A stretch of DNA of 43,072 bases from Synergistaceae bacterium (GTDB lineage: Bacteria > Synergistota > Synergistia > Synergistales > Aminobacteriaceae). Location of the stretch: NCBI GenBank assembly GCA_017454625.1, contig JAFTCP010000134.1:1-43072 (forward strand). The letters are read 5' to 3'. A program made the position numbers and the translations under genes. The notes under the pieces were generated by a model, which saw only the letters and a program-made list of their open reading frames with translations, searched no databases and had not been told where the DNA came from. Positions 1 to 7,687 of this stretch are shown here, piece after piece; the first letter of the stretch is position 1, and every line of letters begins with the position of its first letter.

Positions 1-1419
1 CTCAGGGATTGGACGCGCTACCCAAGTCGTGTTCATGTAGTGCTTCAACGTGATATTCTCGCTGACGATGTTACCGCCCCAAGTTCCGCAGCCCATTGAG
101 TTCGTCGGAGGCATTCCGTTTGTCGCGCTTCCTGCGTTGCCTCTGTTGTTCGGCTGTCTGATCATGCAGCGTGAAACCGGCGCGCACATTCCAAGACGAT
201 GAATATGGTCGTCGTCGAACGAGTAAAGTCCGCATGAGTGTCCTTTTCCGCCTGACTTGTCGAAAATCTCAAGCATAATGTCAAGTGCAGTCTGGAACTC
301 TCCGGCGTACTTAAAAAGGGTAAGGAGGGTTGTAAGTTTCTCGGTTGAGAAGAAATGCTGTTTGCCGATGCACTTCTTGATGTCCTCAGCTGTCCTGATC
401 GTGAAGCCTTCCTTCTGGCCGTTGTTGGGAACAGCGATAAACTTACGGTCTGCCGGAATCTCGAAACCTGCCGCCTTAGCGAGCGCCTGAGCTGAGATTG
501 CGACTGTGTCAGGAAGTCTGTGGCCGGTCTCGTCCCACATAACTTTTTTAATCTTCTCGGCTTCTTCCCATGTCGGAATGTAAGCTCCCTCTTTCACGAG
601 GCCCTCAACGAAATTATCATAGACATCTTCATGAACGATTAAGTTTCCGTCGCATGAACAGCCTGATCCGAAATCTGCACACTTTGAAATTCTCGTGTTC
701 GTCGCCGCTTCGTATGCTCTTTCTTTCGTGTTCGCCGTGTTGTCAACGATGACTGTTGAGTTTCCTGCGCCTGAACCGTAAGCCGGAACTCCCGCTGAGT
801 AAGCCGCTTTGACCATTGGACGGCCTCCGGTTGCGATAATGAGGTCTACTCTCTTCATAAGTTCCTGAGTAAGCGTAATGCTCGGCTCCTCGATTACCTG
901 AATGATGTCCGCAGGTGCGCCCTCACGAACAAGAACGTCGCGGATAATGTTGACTGTCTTGCATGTCGTCTTCTTCGCTCTTGGATGTGGTGAGCAGATA
1001 AGAACGTCGCGGGCTTTGACAGCATAAATCGCCTGGCCTGCAGGAGTTACGCACGGGTTAGTCGTCGGAACGAGGGTTGCGATTACGCCGACCGGCTTAG
1101 CATACTTAACGAGGCCCTTCTCCGGAATTTCCTCGATGATGCCGACGCTCTTCTGTCTTAAGCAGTCGCGAAGAATTAACTTCAGCTTGTTTCTCTTGTT
1201 GCGCTTGGTTACTTTGTCGCCGAGTCTGGTTTCGTCAACTGCTTCGTCGCAGATTGGGCCCCAAACTTTAAGCGGGTAAATTGCGGCGCAGATTGCACGG
1301 GCGAGACGGTCAACGCGTTCCTGATCGTATGTCGCGATGATGTCTGCGGCTACTCTTGCTTTCGCTACCATTTCTTCAATCATAGCGATCTCTTCGGGTG
1401 TTACTTCATGATGTGCCAT
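1..1419 (-). CDS. CoA-acylating aldehyde dehydrogenase (partial, 3' end outside window)
   Basis: The visible 473 codons read as an aldehyde dehydrogenase of the acylating type (EutE/PduP/SauS and AdhE N-domain family), which oxidises an aldehyde to an acyl-CoA with NAD(P)+. Cys254 in GSGCSCDGN is in the position of the catalytic cysteine. The glycine-rich IIATGGRPMV and YGSGAGNST stretches match the cofactor-binding and active-site loops. The family is 460-500 residues long, so the gene is nearly complete; an AdhE-type fusion to an alcohol dehydrogenase cannot be excluded because the end is missing. The start ATG lies 22 bp after the upstream ThDP enzyme, behind a GAGAGGAG ribosome binding site, so the two genes are an operon. 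The substrate is not readable; sulfoacetaldehyde or acetaldehyde are possibilities only. Confidence 0.85.
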   Translation of the reverse strand, partial: MAHHEVTPEEIAMIEEMVAKARVAADIIATYDQERVDRLARAICAAIYPLKVWGPICDEAVDETRLGDKVTKRNKRNKLKLILRDCLRQKSVGIIEEIPEKGLVKYAKPVGVIATLVPTTNPCVTPAGQAIYAVKARDVLICSPHPRAKKTTCKTVNIIRDVLVREGAPADIIQVIEEPSITLTQELMKRVDLIIATGGRPMVKAAYSAGVPAYGSGAGNSTVIVDNTANTKERAYEAATNTRISKCADFGSGCSCDGNLIVHEDVYDNFVEGLVKEGAYIPTWEEAEKIKKVMWDETGHRLPDTVAISAQALAKAAGFEIPADRKFIAVPNNGQKEGFTIRTAEDIKKCIGKQHFFSTEKLTTLLTLFKYAGEFQTALDIMLEIFDKSGGKGHSCGLYSFDDDHIHRLGMCAPVSRCMIRQPNNRGNAGSATNGMPPTNSMGCGTWGGNIVSENITLKHYMNTTWVARPIPE

Positions 1420-1441
1420 TTATATTTTTACTCCTCTCAAT

Positions 1442-3292
1442 TTATTTCGTGATGTGTGATTTCGCGTGGCTTGGCGGAATGTACTTACCGTTAGCGTCTT
1501 TCTTTACGAGCTTGCCTTCGCTGACTAAGTCGCTCGGAGTGTAAATGTCGTTGATGTTCCAGCATCCAGGTGTAGGAACGGCGATATTCTCCATGATTGC
1601 TTCGACTAAGAACGGCTTACCGGCTTTGTTGGCTTCGACGGCTTTCGCGAGTGCCGGGCCTAATTCGTCGGCTGAGTTCACGCGGATTGAATCAACTCCG
1701 TAACCCTCTGCAACTTTTGCCCAGTTCGGGGAATATGCTTCACCTTGCGGAGTGTGGAATGTCGTTCCGTATTTCGTCTTGTAGTTGGCGTTCTCAAGTC
1801 CTGCGATTGTTCCGAAGGCCATATTGTTCATGACTACCCATGTGCAAGCAATTCCTTCTTCAACTGCTGTAGCCATACATGTCGGGTTAACGCCAAATCC
1901 GCCGTCTCCGATTAAAGCGATGCAGATTTTATCAGGAGCAGCCTTTTTGCCGCCGAGAACCGCTGATGCTCCGAAGCCCATTGTCGCGAGACCTGATGAG
2001 TGATGAACTGTTCCAGGAATTGTGATGTCGAACTGCTGAGCTACGCCGTTCTTGTTCCAGCCTACGTCGGTGAAGATTAATGCGTCCTCTGGAATTGCGC
2101 CCTTGAGTTCCTTCAAAATTCTCTGCGGGGTCATCGGGAAGCGTCCGTCATTGGAGATTGCTACGTTGGAGGCTTTGAAGTCAGCTTTCGCCTTCGCAAT
2201 CTTCTCACGAAGTCCAGCGCGTTTAATTCCTTCCGGCTTGATTGCTTTTGCGGCTTCGAGGATTTGAGCTAATGCGAGTTTCAGGTCAGCAACAGCACCG
2301 ATCTCAACAGGATAGTTGCGGCCAATCTCTGACGGGTCAATGTCAATCTGCAGGAATTTCGTTACAGAAGGATCAAATGTTACGCCCTGATACCAGCTTG
2401 AACTGTCAGCTTCGGCAAAACGTGTTCCGAGCGCTAAAATTACGTCAGCATTGAGCGTGAACTCGTGAGTGTGAGCAAGTCCCCAGAATCCTGTCTGTCC
2501 AATCATTAACGGGTGCAAATCGCTTACACAGCCCTGACCCATTAACGTACGGGAAATCGGAATATCAAGGAACTCTGCGAGTGCGGCCAATTCTGCGGAA
2601 GCCTGAGCTAATAAAACTCCGCCGCCAGCATGAATAACCGGAGCTTTAGCCTCGATTAAACGTTTGGCGATTGCTTTTGCACATGCGGGGTCTAATGCGG
2701 GCTTAACGGTGATATGGCTGTCGTTGTATGTGCGTGCGAATAAATCTTCCTCAATTTCGCGGCTCCAAATGTCCATAGGCATATCGATTAAGACGGGGCC
2801 GGGTCTTCCTGACTCTGCAAGTCTGAAAGCCTTATCGAGAATGTCGGGCAGAGCTTCGGGGTCATCAACTCTCCAGCAGCGTTTGCAGACTGGCTCAAGC
2901 ATTCTGTACTGTGTTGCGTCGCCGTGCATGTTGACTTCCTGATGAGGATGTTTGCCGTAATAATAGCTCGGAACATCTCCTGCGAATACGACCATCGGGA
3001 TTGAATCGAACGCGGCATTAGCAACTCCGGTAAGAACGTTCGTAATTCCAGGTCCTAAGTGGCACATTACGACGGATGCTTTGTGAGTAACTCGTGCGTA
3101 ACCATCAGCGGCTGTTGAGGCGACTGCTTCGTGTCTGTTGGAGATGTAACGGAGCTTTCCGCCCTTCTGTTCGTTGCGGTTGAGAGCGTCGAGCATTCCG
3201 ATTACAGTATGTCCGCAGAGGCCGAAGATGTAACGGACTTCTCTTCTTTCAAGGTAATCAACTATGAGATCTGCTACCAGCTTTTTACTCAT
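1442..3292 (-). CDS. ThDP-dependent acetolactate synthase-like enzyme, substrate unknown
   Basis: A 616-residue protein with the three-domain layout of the acetolactate synthase/pyruvate oxidase superfamily. The N-terminal PYR domain carries the activating glutamate in SNRHEAVAS. A central Rossmann-like domain follows. The C-terminal PP domain has the ThDP-Mg motif beginning GDGGFGVNP and ending about 25 residues later in VVMNN. Members make or break C-C bonds next to a carbonyl, often decarboxylating 2-oxo acids. The HPHQEVNMHGDATQ segment marks a less-studied branch, and the sequence does not resemble sulfoacetaldehyde acetyltransferase (Xsc) as I know it. The gene has a clear AAGGAGG site and is followed by a CoA-acylating aldehyde dehydrogenase. 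The pair could convert a 2-oxo acid to an aldehyde and then to an acyl-CoA (inference). Confidence 0.85.
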   Translation of the reverse strand: MSKKLVADLIVDYLERREVRYIFGLCGHTVIGMLDALNRNEQKGGKLRYISNRHEAVASTAADGYARVTHKASVVMCHLGPGITNVLTGVANAAFDSIPMVVFAGDVPSYYYGKHPHQEVNMHGDATQYRMLEPVCKRCWRVDDPEALPDILDKAFRLAESGRPGPVLIDMPMDIWSREIEEDLFARTYNDSHITVKPALDPACAKAIAKRLIEAKAPVIHAGGGVLLAQASAELAALAEFLDIPISRTLMGQGCVSDLHPLMIGQTGFWGLAHTHEFTLNADVILALGTRFAEADSSSWYQGVTFDPSVTKFLQIDIDPSEIGRNYPVEIGAVADLKLALAQILEAAKAIKPEGIKRAGLREKIAKAKADFKASNVAISNDGRFPMTPQRILKELKGAIPEDALIFTDVGWNKNGVAQQFDITIPGTVHHSSGLATMGFGASAVLGGKKAAPDKICIALIGDGGFGVNPTCMATAVEEGIACTWVVMNNMAFGTIAGLENANYKTKYGTTFHTPQGEAYSPNWAKVAEGYGVDSIRVNSADELGPALAKAVEANKAGKPFLVEAIMENIAVPTPGCWNINDIYTPSDLVSEGKLVKKDANGKYIPPSHAKSHITK

Positions 3293-3358
3293 ACGGGATA
3301 AATACCTCCTTAAAAGTTATCGTGAAAATATAGTTTATTTATTATTTGGATTGTGAAT

Positions 3359-3387
3359 AAAATAGTATAAATTTTTCGTTTCGTCAA
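3359..3387 (-). promoter_or_regulatory. Candidate sigma70 promoter of the ThDP/aldehyde dehydrogenase operon
   Basis: On the minus strand TTGACG (3382-3387) and TATTTT (3359-3364) are separated by 17 bp, about 65 bp upstream of the start codon at 3292. The -35 matches the consensus at 5 of 6 positions and the -10 at 4 of 6. The call is by inspection only. Confidence 0.45.
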
Positions 3388-3442
3388 TTAACATTTGGCT
3401 GAATTTTTACGTGAATATGAAATATAATTTACCTGAACTCTG

Positions 3443-3625
3443 AAACTTTTTATGCCGTTGTTTTGTGTGAATAAAGAAAGCTAACTTAATGAAACATGAA
3501 ATATAAGCTGTGATAATTAATATATAATCCGAAACTTTTTATGAGTAAAGTCATTTTGCTGATGTTTCGTGTGAATTAAAGACAGCTGACTTAATGAGAC
3601 ATGAGATATAAGCTGTGATAATTAA
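3443..3625. repeat. Imperfect tandem duplication in the 3293-3708 intergenic region
   Basis: Two copies of an AT-rich unit lie head to tail. Both begin with GAAACTTTTTATG (3443 and 3531) and both contain a 40-bp core ending AAGCTGTGATAATTAA (3481-3520 and 3586-3625). The cores differ at only a few positions. The second copy carries about 17 extra bases between start and core. The rest of this 416-bp gap holds a likely promoter for the leftward operon and the ribosome binding site of the rightward gene at 3709; no RNA gene was seen. Confidence 0.7.
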
Positions 3626-3708
3626 AAGTATAAGGCATCCGACATAAAAATTAGAATATATATTACATCCATAGCAAGAAAATTTTTTACGGGAGGAGAC
3701 TTGAATTT

Positions 3709-4155
3709 ATGACCAAGAATAAGGAAAGAGAGATTTTTGACAGCAGAGAAGTTTTTGCGACATTTGATGAGTATGTAGCTAATTTCTTACCGGCTGAGAT
3801 TATGTTCACGCTCAGGGAATTAGCATCAAGGCGTAAATTCGGTCTCCTCAATGAGAGCATGTACAGTGAAGCCGTGATAGATTTCGTGAAGAATAAAATT
3901 CCTGAAGAGGTTATGAACGTTTTGACGAACTCGATATGCAAAGACTTTGAGCTTCGGGAATGTTCGTTCAGTCGGCATTTCATAGCGAGACTGCTAATCA
4001 GGTTCTCCGGTTCAGCTATGAATTTCTTGATGACGAGAATACGGAGATTATTTTACTATTGCTGTAAACACGGAAAGGAACGCGGGCGTGAAAATGGGAT
4101 TGTTCTTGTGGTAAATCCTGTTGCCCGTGAGATTATTACGATATTCACATGCTAA
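3709..4155 (+). CDS. Hypothetical protein, possibly decayed
   Basis: A 148-codon frame with a good GGGAGGAG ribosome binding site 9-10 bases before the ATG, so the start looks genuine. I do not recognise the product. The first 85 residues look like an ordinary helical soluble protein. From about 3960 a second frame (ATG at 3960, ending 4064) reads as more protein-like (for example SYEFLDDENTEIILLLL) than the frame used here, whose residues 85-120 are rich in Arg, Cys and Phe. The tail contains GIVLVVNPVAREIITIF, a beta-hairpin-like ending seen at the C-termini of some small nuclease or toxin domains (weak impression). One or two frameshifts in a decaying gene would explain this. No clear partner gene is present; a terminator follows. 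Confidence 0.45.
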   Translation: MTKNKEREIFDSREVFATFDEYVANFLPAEIMFTLRELASRRKFGLLNESMYSEAVIDFVKNKIPEEVMNVLTNSICKDFELRECSFSRHFIARLLIRFSGSAMNFLMTRIRRLFYYCCKHGKERGRENGIVLVVNPVAREIITIFTC

Positions 4156-4173
4156 TTAAGTGTTATCTTTACT

Positions 4174-4217
4174 CCCAAGATTCCTGAAAGTTTTTCTTAG
4201 AGCTTGGGAAATTTTTT
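4174..4217 (+). terminator. Rho-independent terminator-like hairpin after the 3709 gene
   Basis: CCCAAG (4174-4179) pairs with CTTGGG (4203-4208) across a 23-base loop and is followed by AAATTTTTT. The long loop makes it weaker than the other terminators here. Confidence 0.5.
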
Positions 4218-4291
4218 CTCTCTTGAATTTGTGAAATGATTACAGTTAATGATAGAATAACAAAAAATTTTACCGAAAAGGAGCGTTGACA

Positions 4292-4430
4292 ATGACCGAA
4301 AAAATCGCTACAATGCGAACAGCGAACAGCGAACAGCGAACAGCCTAATTATTTCCCAAAATTAAGAGTATTATACATAGCGCATTACAACAGCTTAGGC
4401 GGAGGAGCAAACTTAGCACTTCTTCATACT
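4292..4430 (+). other. Out-of-frame 5' end of the glycosyltransferase gene (leader ORF 4292-4348)
   Basis: An ATG at 4292 sits behind AAAAGGAG with good spacing, but it reads only 18 codons, through the heptamer repeat, to a TAA at 4346-4348. The frame of the downstream glycosyltransferase is open from 4296 through 4430 and encodes the conserved N-terminus (KLRVLYIAHYNSLGGGAN), yet it contains no ATG, GTG or TTG before 4431. If one 7-base unit were absent, the ATG at 4292 would read straight through TANSEQPNYFPKLRV into the enzyme. The natural start is therefore 4292, and the gene is currently disrupted by the repeat number. Confidence 0.85.
4315..4342 (+). repeat. (GCGAACA)4 heptanucleotide tandem repeat inside the gene start
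   Basis: Four perfect copies of GCGAACA lie 23 bases after the first base of the ATG at 4292. Seven is not a multiple of three, so each gain or loss of a unit shifts the frame. Copy numbers divisible by three (3 or 6) put the ATG in frame with the glycosyltransferase; four copies give an early stop. Confidence 0.95.
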
Positions 4431-5510
4431 ATGCTCGACATGAAAAATCGCTACAACGTTGAACCTTCCGTATTAGTTCCTGGTGAGGGCGAACTCGCTG
4501 AAAAATGCCGTGAGAATGGAATTGAAGTTATTGTATCAAAAAGTTATCTATGGACTTACGAACGAAGGCTTAAGGTCAGAATTAAAGGCTTCGTGAAGGT
4601 CTTACTCAACAAGATATATTACGAAAGAAAAATTCTAAACTTGCTCAAGAATAAACACTTCGATATTGTTCACACAAATTCAAGCGTCATAGAAACAGGA
4701 AGCATCATAGCACAGAAACTTAACGTCCCTCACGTCTGGCACATCAGAGAATATGGCATTGACGACTATAACCTGTATTACTTGCCTCCGAAAAGTTACG
4801 TGAAAAAGCAATACTCCAAAGCCGCACAAATCATCACCATATCAAACTCAGTCTACAGCACATACGTTTACGGTTACGGTATAATCCCGGAAGAAAGTAC
4901 ACGAATAATATACAACGGTCTGAAAGTCCCTGAAGATTACACGAAAACTTACGCTCAAGATGGACGTGTCAATTTCTGCATTGTAGGGCTTTTATTTTCG
5001 GGAAAAAATCAGCTCACAGCGATAAAAGCCTGCGCAAAACTTAAAGCCTTTACCGATAAATTCATGCTTCATATAATCGGCAATGATAAGGGTGAATATC
5101 CCGACATGCTCAAAGATTATGTACATTCACACGGGCTGGATGATTTCGTTAAATTCTGGGGCTTTAGGTATGACGTGAACGAAATCTTGAAGACTATGGA
5201 TGTCGGATTAATGCTGTCTAGACGTGAAGCCTTCGGACGTGTAACGGTTGAATACATGTTGAACTATATGCCCGTAATCGGCGTGAACTCCGGCGCAACT
5301 CCTGAGATTGTCGATGACGGCGTAACCGGCTATGTATGTCCGCTTAACGATGAGGAATATATCGCGGCAGTAATGAGAAAGTTCATAGATAATCCGGAGC
5401 TTTTATCCGAAATGGGAAATAAAGGACGCGAACGTGCCGTGAAAAACTTTTCGCTTGAACGTAACACTGATGAAATTTACTCGCTTTATCAGGAAATTCT
5501 GAGCCGATAA
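4431..5510 (+). CDS. GT4-family glycosyltransferase, N-terminus out of frame (phase-variable candidate)
   Basis: A GT-B fold retaining glycosyltransferase of family GT4, probably adding a sugar to a lipopolysaccharide or other surface glycan at the cytoplasmic membrane. The C-terminal nucleotide-sugar site is intact: the EX7E motif REAFGRVTVE is followed by IGVNSGATPEIVDDGVTGYV. The N-terminal half has KHFDIVHTNSSVIETG and HVWHIREYG. The ATG at 4431 is the first possible start in this frame, but it has no ribosome binding site and would remove about 30 residues, including the glycine-rich loop that binds the donor. The real start is at 4292, in another frame because of the heptamer repeat. 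The full enzyme would have about 400 residues with one repeat unit fewer. No other glycan gene is adjacent except the DUF6625 gene 1 kb away. Confidence 0.9.
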   Translation: MLDMKNRYNVEPSVLVPGEGELAEKCRENGIEVIVSKSYLWTYERRLKVRIKGFVKVLLNKIYYERKILNLLKNKHFDIVHTNSSVIETGSIIAQKLNVPHVWHIREYGIDDYNLYYLPPKSYVKKQYSKAAQIITISNSVYSTYVYGYGIIPEESTRIIYNGLKVPEDYTKTYAQDGRVNFCIVGLLFSGKNQLTAIKACAKLKAFTDKFMLHIIGNDKGEYPDMLKDYVHSHGLDDFVKFWGFRYDVNEILKTMDVGLMLSRREAFGRVTVEYMLNYMPVIGVNSGATPEIVDDGVTGYVCPLNDEEYIAAVMRKFIDNPELLSEMGNKGRERAVKNFSLERNTDEIYSLYQEILSR

Positions 5511-5516
5511 CACAAA

Positions 5517-5566
5517 ATCCCTCTCCCTATAATAACTTTCACAGCAGGAGAGGGATAAACTTTTTA
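5517..5566. terminator. Bidirectional terminator between the glycosyltransferase and trxA
   Basis: ATCCCTCTCC (5517-5526) pairs perfectly with GGAGAGGGAT (5547-5556), with a 20-base loop. A T-run follows on the plus side, and an A-run precedes the stem for the minus strand. It separates two converging genes. Confidence 0.85.
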
Positions 5567-5570
5567 TGCT

Positions 5571-5885
5571 CTAGATATTGGCCTCAACCCAAGCCCTTAA
5601 CTCTTCAGCTCCCTGAAAGCCAACCTGCCGCGCCGTAACTTTTCCTTCCTTCATAATCATCAAGTTAGGAATACTCATAACGCGCAACTTTCTCGCAAGT
5701 CCCGGATTTTCCTCAGCGTCAGCGTTAAAGAACTCAACACGTCCCGCAAACTCTTCGGATAATTCCTCAACAACCGGAGCAATCATCTTGCAAGGCCCGC
5801 ACCACGTCGCCGAAACATCAAGCAATGCAACTTTTGCCGCCTCAAGTTCCGTAGCGTCATCGTTCAAAACTTTTTTTACCGTCAT
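5571..5885 (-). CDS. trxA: Thioredoxin
   Basis: A 104-residue cytoplasmic thioredoxin, the usual family length. The redox-active motif WCGPCK (Cys29 and Cys32) follows a beta strand, and the cis-proline loop SIPNLMIMKEG is present. It reduces protein disulfides and peroxidases using electrons from thioredoxin reductase. It lies 18 bp downstream of a peroxidase gene with its own GGAGG site, so the two are probably cotranscribed and thioredoxin is the likely reductant of that peroxidase (inference). Confidence 0.95.
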   Translation of the reverse strand: MTVKKVLNDDATELEAAKVALLDVSATWCGPCKMIAPVVEELSEEFAGRVEFFNADAEENPGLARKLRVMSIPNLMIMKEGKVTARQVGFQGAEELRAWVEANI

Positions 5886-5903
5886 AATCTCAACGCCTCC
5901 TGA

Positions 5904-6452
5904 TTATAATAACGAAGCAACGAAATCTTCAACAGCCTTCATGTCAGCAGTCGGCTCAAAACGTTTTACGACATTTCCCGCGCGGTCGACGACAAACTTT
6001 GTGAAGTTCCATTTTATAGCCGGCTTCTTCGCATAATCCGGATCAGCTTTTCCGAGCATGTCTTCAAGAATAGGCGTGAGCTTATGCCCCTTGTCGAAAC
6101 CTTCAAATCCCTTCTGGCCCTTCAAGAAAGTGTAAAGAGGAAGTTCATTTTCACCGTTGACTTCTGACTTCTTGAACTGGTCGTAAGTCGTGTTGAAGTG
6201 TAACGCGCAGAACTCGTGAATTTCGTCGTCTGAACCCGGAGCCTGGCCGCCGAACTGGTTGCAGGGAATATCGATAATCTCAAGCCCTTTGTCGTGATAC
6301 TTCCTGTACATTTCTTCAAGCTGTTCATACTGAGGAGTAAAGCCGCATCCTGTTGCTGTGTTGACGATTAAGAGGACTTTCCCCGTGAATGCTGAGAGCT
6401 TTACTTCTTCTCCCTTAGGCGTGAAAACAGAATAGTCATAAACTTTGCTCAT
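5904..6452 (-). CDS. Glutathione peroxidase family protein (probably thioredoxin-dependent)
   Basis: A 182-residue thioredoxin-fold peroxidase that reduces hydrogen peroxide or organic peroxides. The peroxidatic residue is Cys36 in NTATGCGFTPQY (a cysteine, not selenocysteine). The IPCNQFGGQAPG motif supplies the conserved Gln, and KWNFTKFVVDRAG carries the Trp-Asn pair. An ATG five codons upstream is in frame, but a GGAGG site lies inside that extension, 8 bases before the ATG at 6452, so the shorter start is preferred. Bacterial members of this type generally use thioredoxin rather than glutathione, which fits the trxA gene directly downstream. Confidence 0.92.
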   Translation of the reverse strand: MSKVYDYSVFTPKGEEVKLSAFTGKVLLIVNTATGCGFTPQYEQLEEMYRKYHDKGLEIIDIPCNQFGGQAPGSDDEIHEFCALHFNTTYDQFKKSEVNGENELPLYTFLKGQKGFEGFDKGHKLTPILEDMLGKADPDYAKKPAIKWNFTKFVVDRAGNVVKRFEPTADMKAVEDFVASLL

Positions 6453-6485
6453 TGTATAAGCCTCCATATTGAGAAAATAATTGCA

Positions 6486-7545
6486 TTAATTATATAATAC
6501 ATTTTCCCATTGAGTAGGAAGTTTACGCTTAAGTAGCTTATTCCAGCGCAATTTCAGCCTTACGATTTTTTCTGCTTTAGAAAGTGATAGAAAAGTTTTG
6601 ATACGTTCAATGAGGGGTTTCTTTTTGCCGGTCCAACCGAGTCGTTCAAGAACGGATTGTACATATTCGGGGCTTGGTTTCATTAATGCCTGAATTTCGG
6701 CCTGTGTAAGTTCATGTTCCTTCACAAAATCATTCGGGATAATCATAAAGCTGTCTTCATTCTCAATTCCCGGCGTGAAGTTCATTATACGTTTTTGGAA
6801 GTGAGCGTAAAGATATTCTTTTTCGCTGCCGAGTTTTCCATTTATTGCAAGCCCGTATAATTTTCCGTCTTTCCATATGAAAGCAGGAATTAACTCGGTT
6901 AAGTTTTTGCCAGGATGATGCTGAAACTGTTTATGGAGAGGAGAAATATCCGCAAAATCAGGCGAGTAATATTGCCCCCCTCCCGCGAGTAAATTTACTG
7001 AATAAGTTTTCAGGGAGTAGAGCTTCTTCGAAACACATATGCATATTTGTTCTGTAAACATCCTTATACGAAATATTCCAGCCAGGAAGTTTATGAAGCG
7101 CAAAAGTGTTTATCTCCTCTGTATTACGGTAAATCGTTAAATGTCCAAGTCTGTAAAGCTTGTCGTATTTGCCAAGAATATCATCAGTGATAAATTTTCC
7201 TATATCACCCCAGATAACATCAGAATCAACGTATCCCCAGAAGTCATAGCCTTCAAGATATTCATGAAAGATTAATCCGTAAAGAGGTCTGTAATCACAA
7301 AATTTGTAGGAATTGTTCAGCACAAACTCAAAATCCAAGTACAAAGATACTAATCTTTTTATTTCATCGAAAGTCATCGGAAAAATTTTTACATTGGCCG
7401 GAACATTATAGCTCGAAAAATCTATATCCGAGAAAATCATAAACGTAAAATTCGGATTTGCTCCTGCTGATTTCAGCCACAACGGGAAATAATTAGGCAG
7501 CTTCCCATAATAATGCAATATTAGAGCGACAGAATGTTTATTCAT
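6486..7545 (-). pseudogene. DUF6625 glycan-associated protein, frameshifted at a G6 tract
   Basis: Two overlapping frames (6958-7545 and the lower part of 6486-7103) together encode one protein of about 350 residues like the DUF6625 family found in capsule and lipopolysaccharide loci. The N-terminal part has KFCDYRPLYGLIFHEYLEG, a DxD-like YVDSDVIWGDIGKF and GHLTIYRNTEEIN, a glycosyltransferase-like pattern. The frame breaks at a minus-strand GGGAGGGGGG tract (6975-6984). With one G fewer in the G6 run the frame continues as SKFTRGRGQYYSPDF into the second half. A good AGGAGG site and intact sequence on both sides suggest a switchable or recently broken gene rather than old decay; an assembly error is also possible. 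It lies just upstream of the peroxidase gene on the same strand. Confidence 0.8.
6975..6984 (-). repeat. Homopolymeric G tract (GGGAGGGGGG on the minus strand) at the frameshift
   Basis: On the plus strand this is C6 (6975-6980), T, C3. It is exactly where the DUF6625 reading frame changes. Slippage of G6 to G5 would restore the full-length protein. Confidence 0.75.
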
Positions 7546-7576
7546 GCGAAGTCCTCCTGTAAAAATAAATGATATT

Positions 7577-7582
7577 ATTATA
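7577..7582 (-). promoter_or_regulatory. Candidate -10 element for the DUF6625 gene
   Basis: A perfect TATAAT on the minus strand, about 32 bases upstream of the start at 7545. No convincing -35 is seen at the right distance. Confidence 0.3.
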
Positions 7583-7632
7583 CAAGAATTAGATACTATT
7601 TTTGCGGCAAATAATGAATGAAGCTATTTCCA

Positions 7633-7641
7633 TGCTAAAAT
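7633..7641 (+). promoter_or_regulatory. Candidate extended -10 promoter of gyrA
   Basis: TGCTAAAAT is an extended -10 (TGN plus TAAAAT), about 47 bases before the gyrA start at 7688. The -35 region is weak, as is common with extended -10 promoters. Confidence 0.35.
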
Positions 7642-7687
7642 TACTTGTTTAGTCATAAAAATTCTAAAAGGAGATTACAATTCTTAG

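Noticed and set aside
1597-3024. Several long open frames antisense to or out of frame with the ThDP enzyme gene
   Set aside because: They lie wholly inside a convincing gene, have no ribosome binding sites and read as low-quality, arginine- or serine-rich sequence.
1442-3292. Sulfoacetaldehyde acetyltransferase (Xsc) for the ThDP enzyme, from its neighbour's resemblance to sulfoacetaldehyde dehydrogenase
   Set aside because: The N-terminal and HPHQE regions do not match Xsc as I know it, and no phosphotransacetylase or sulfonate gene is in view.
3687-3983. Minus-strand frame of 98 codons opposite the 3709 gene
   Set aside because: No ribosome binding site; the plus-strand frame has a strong one.
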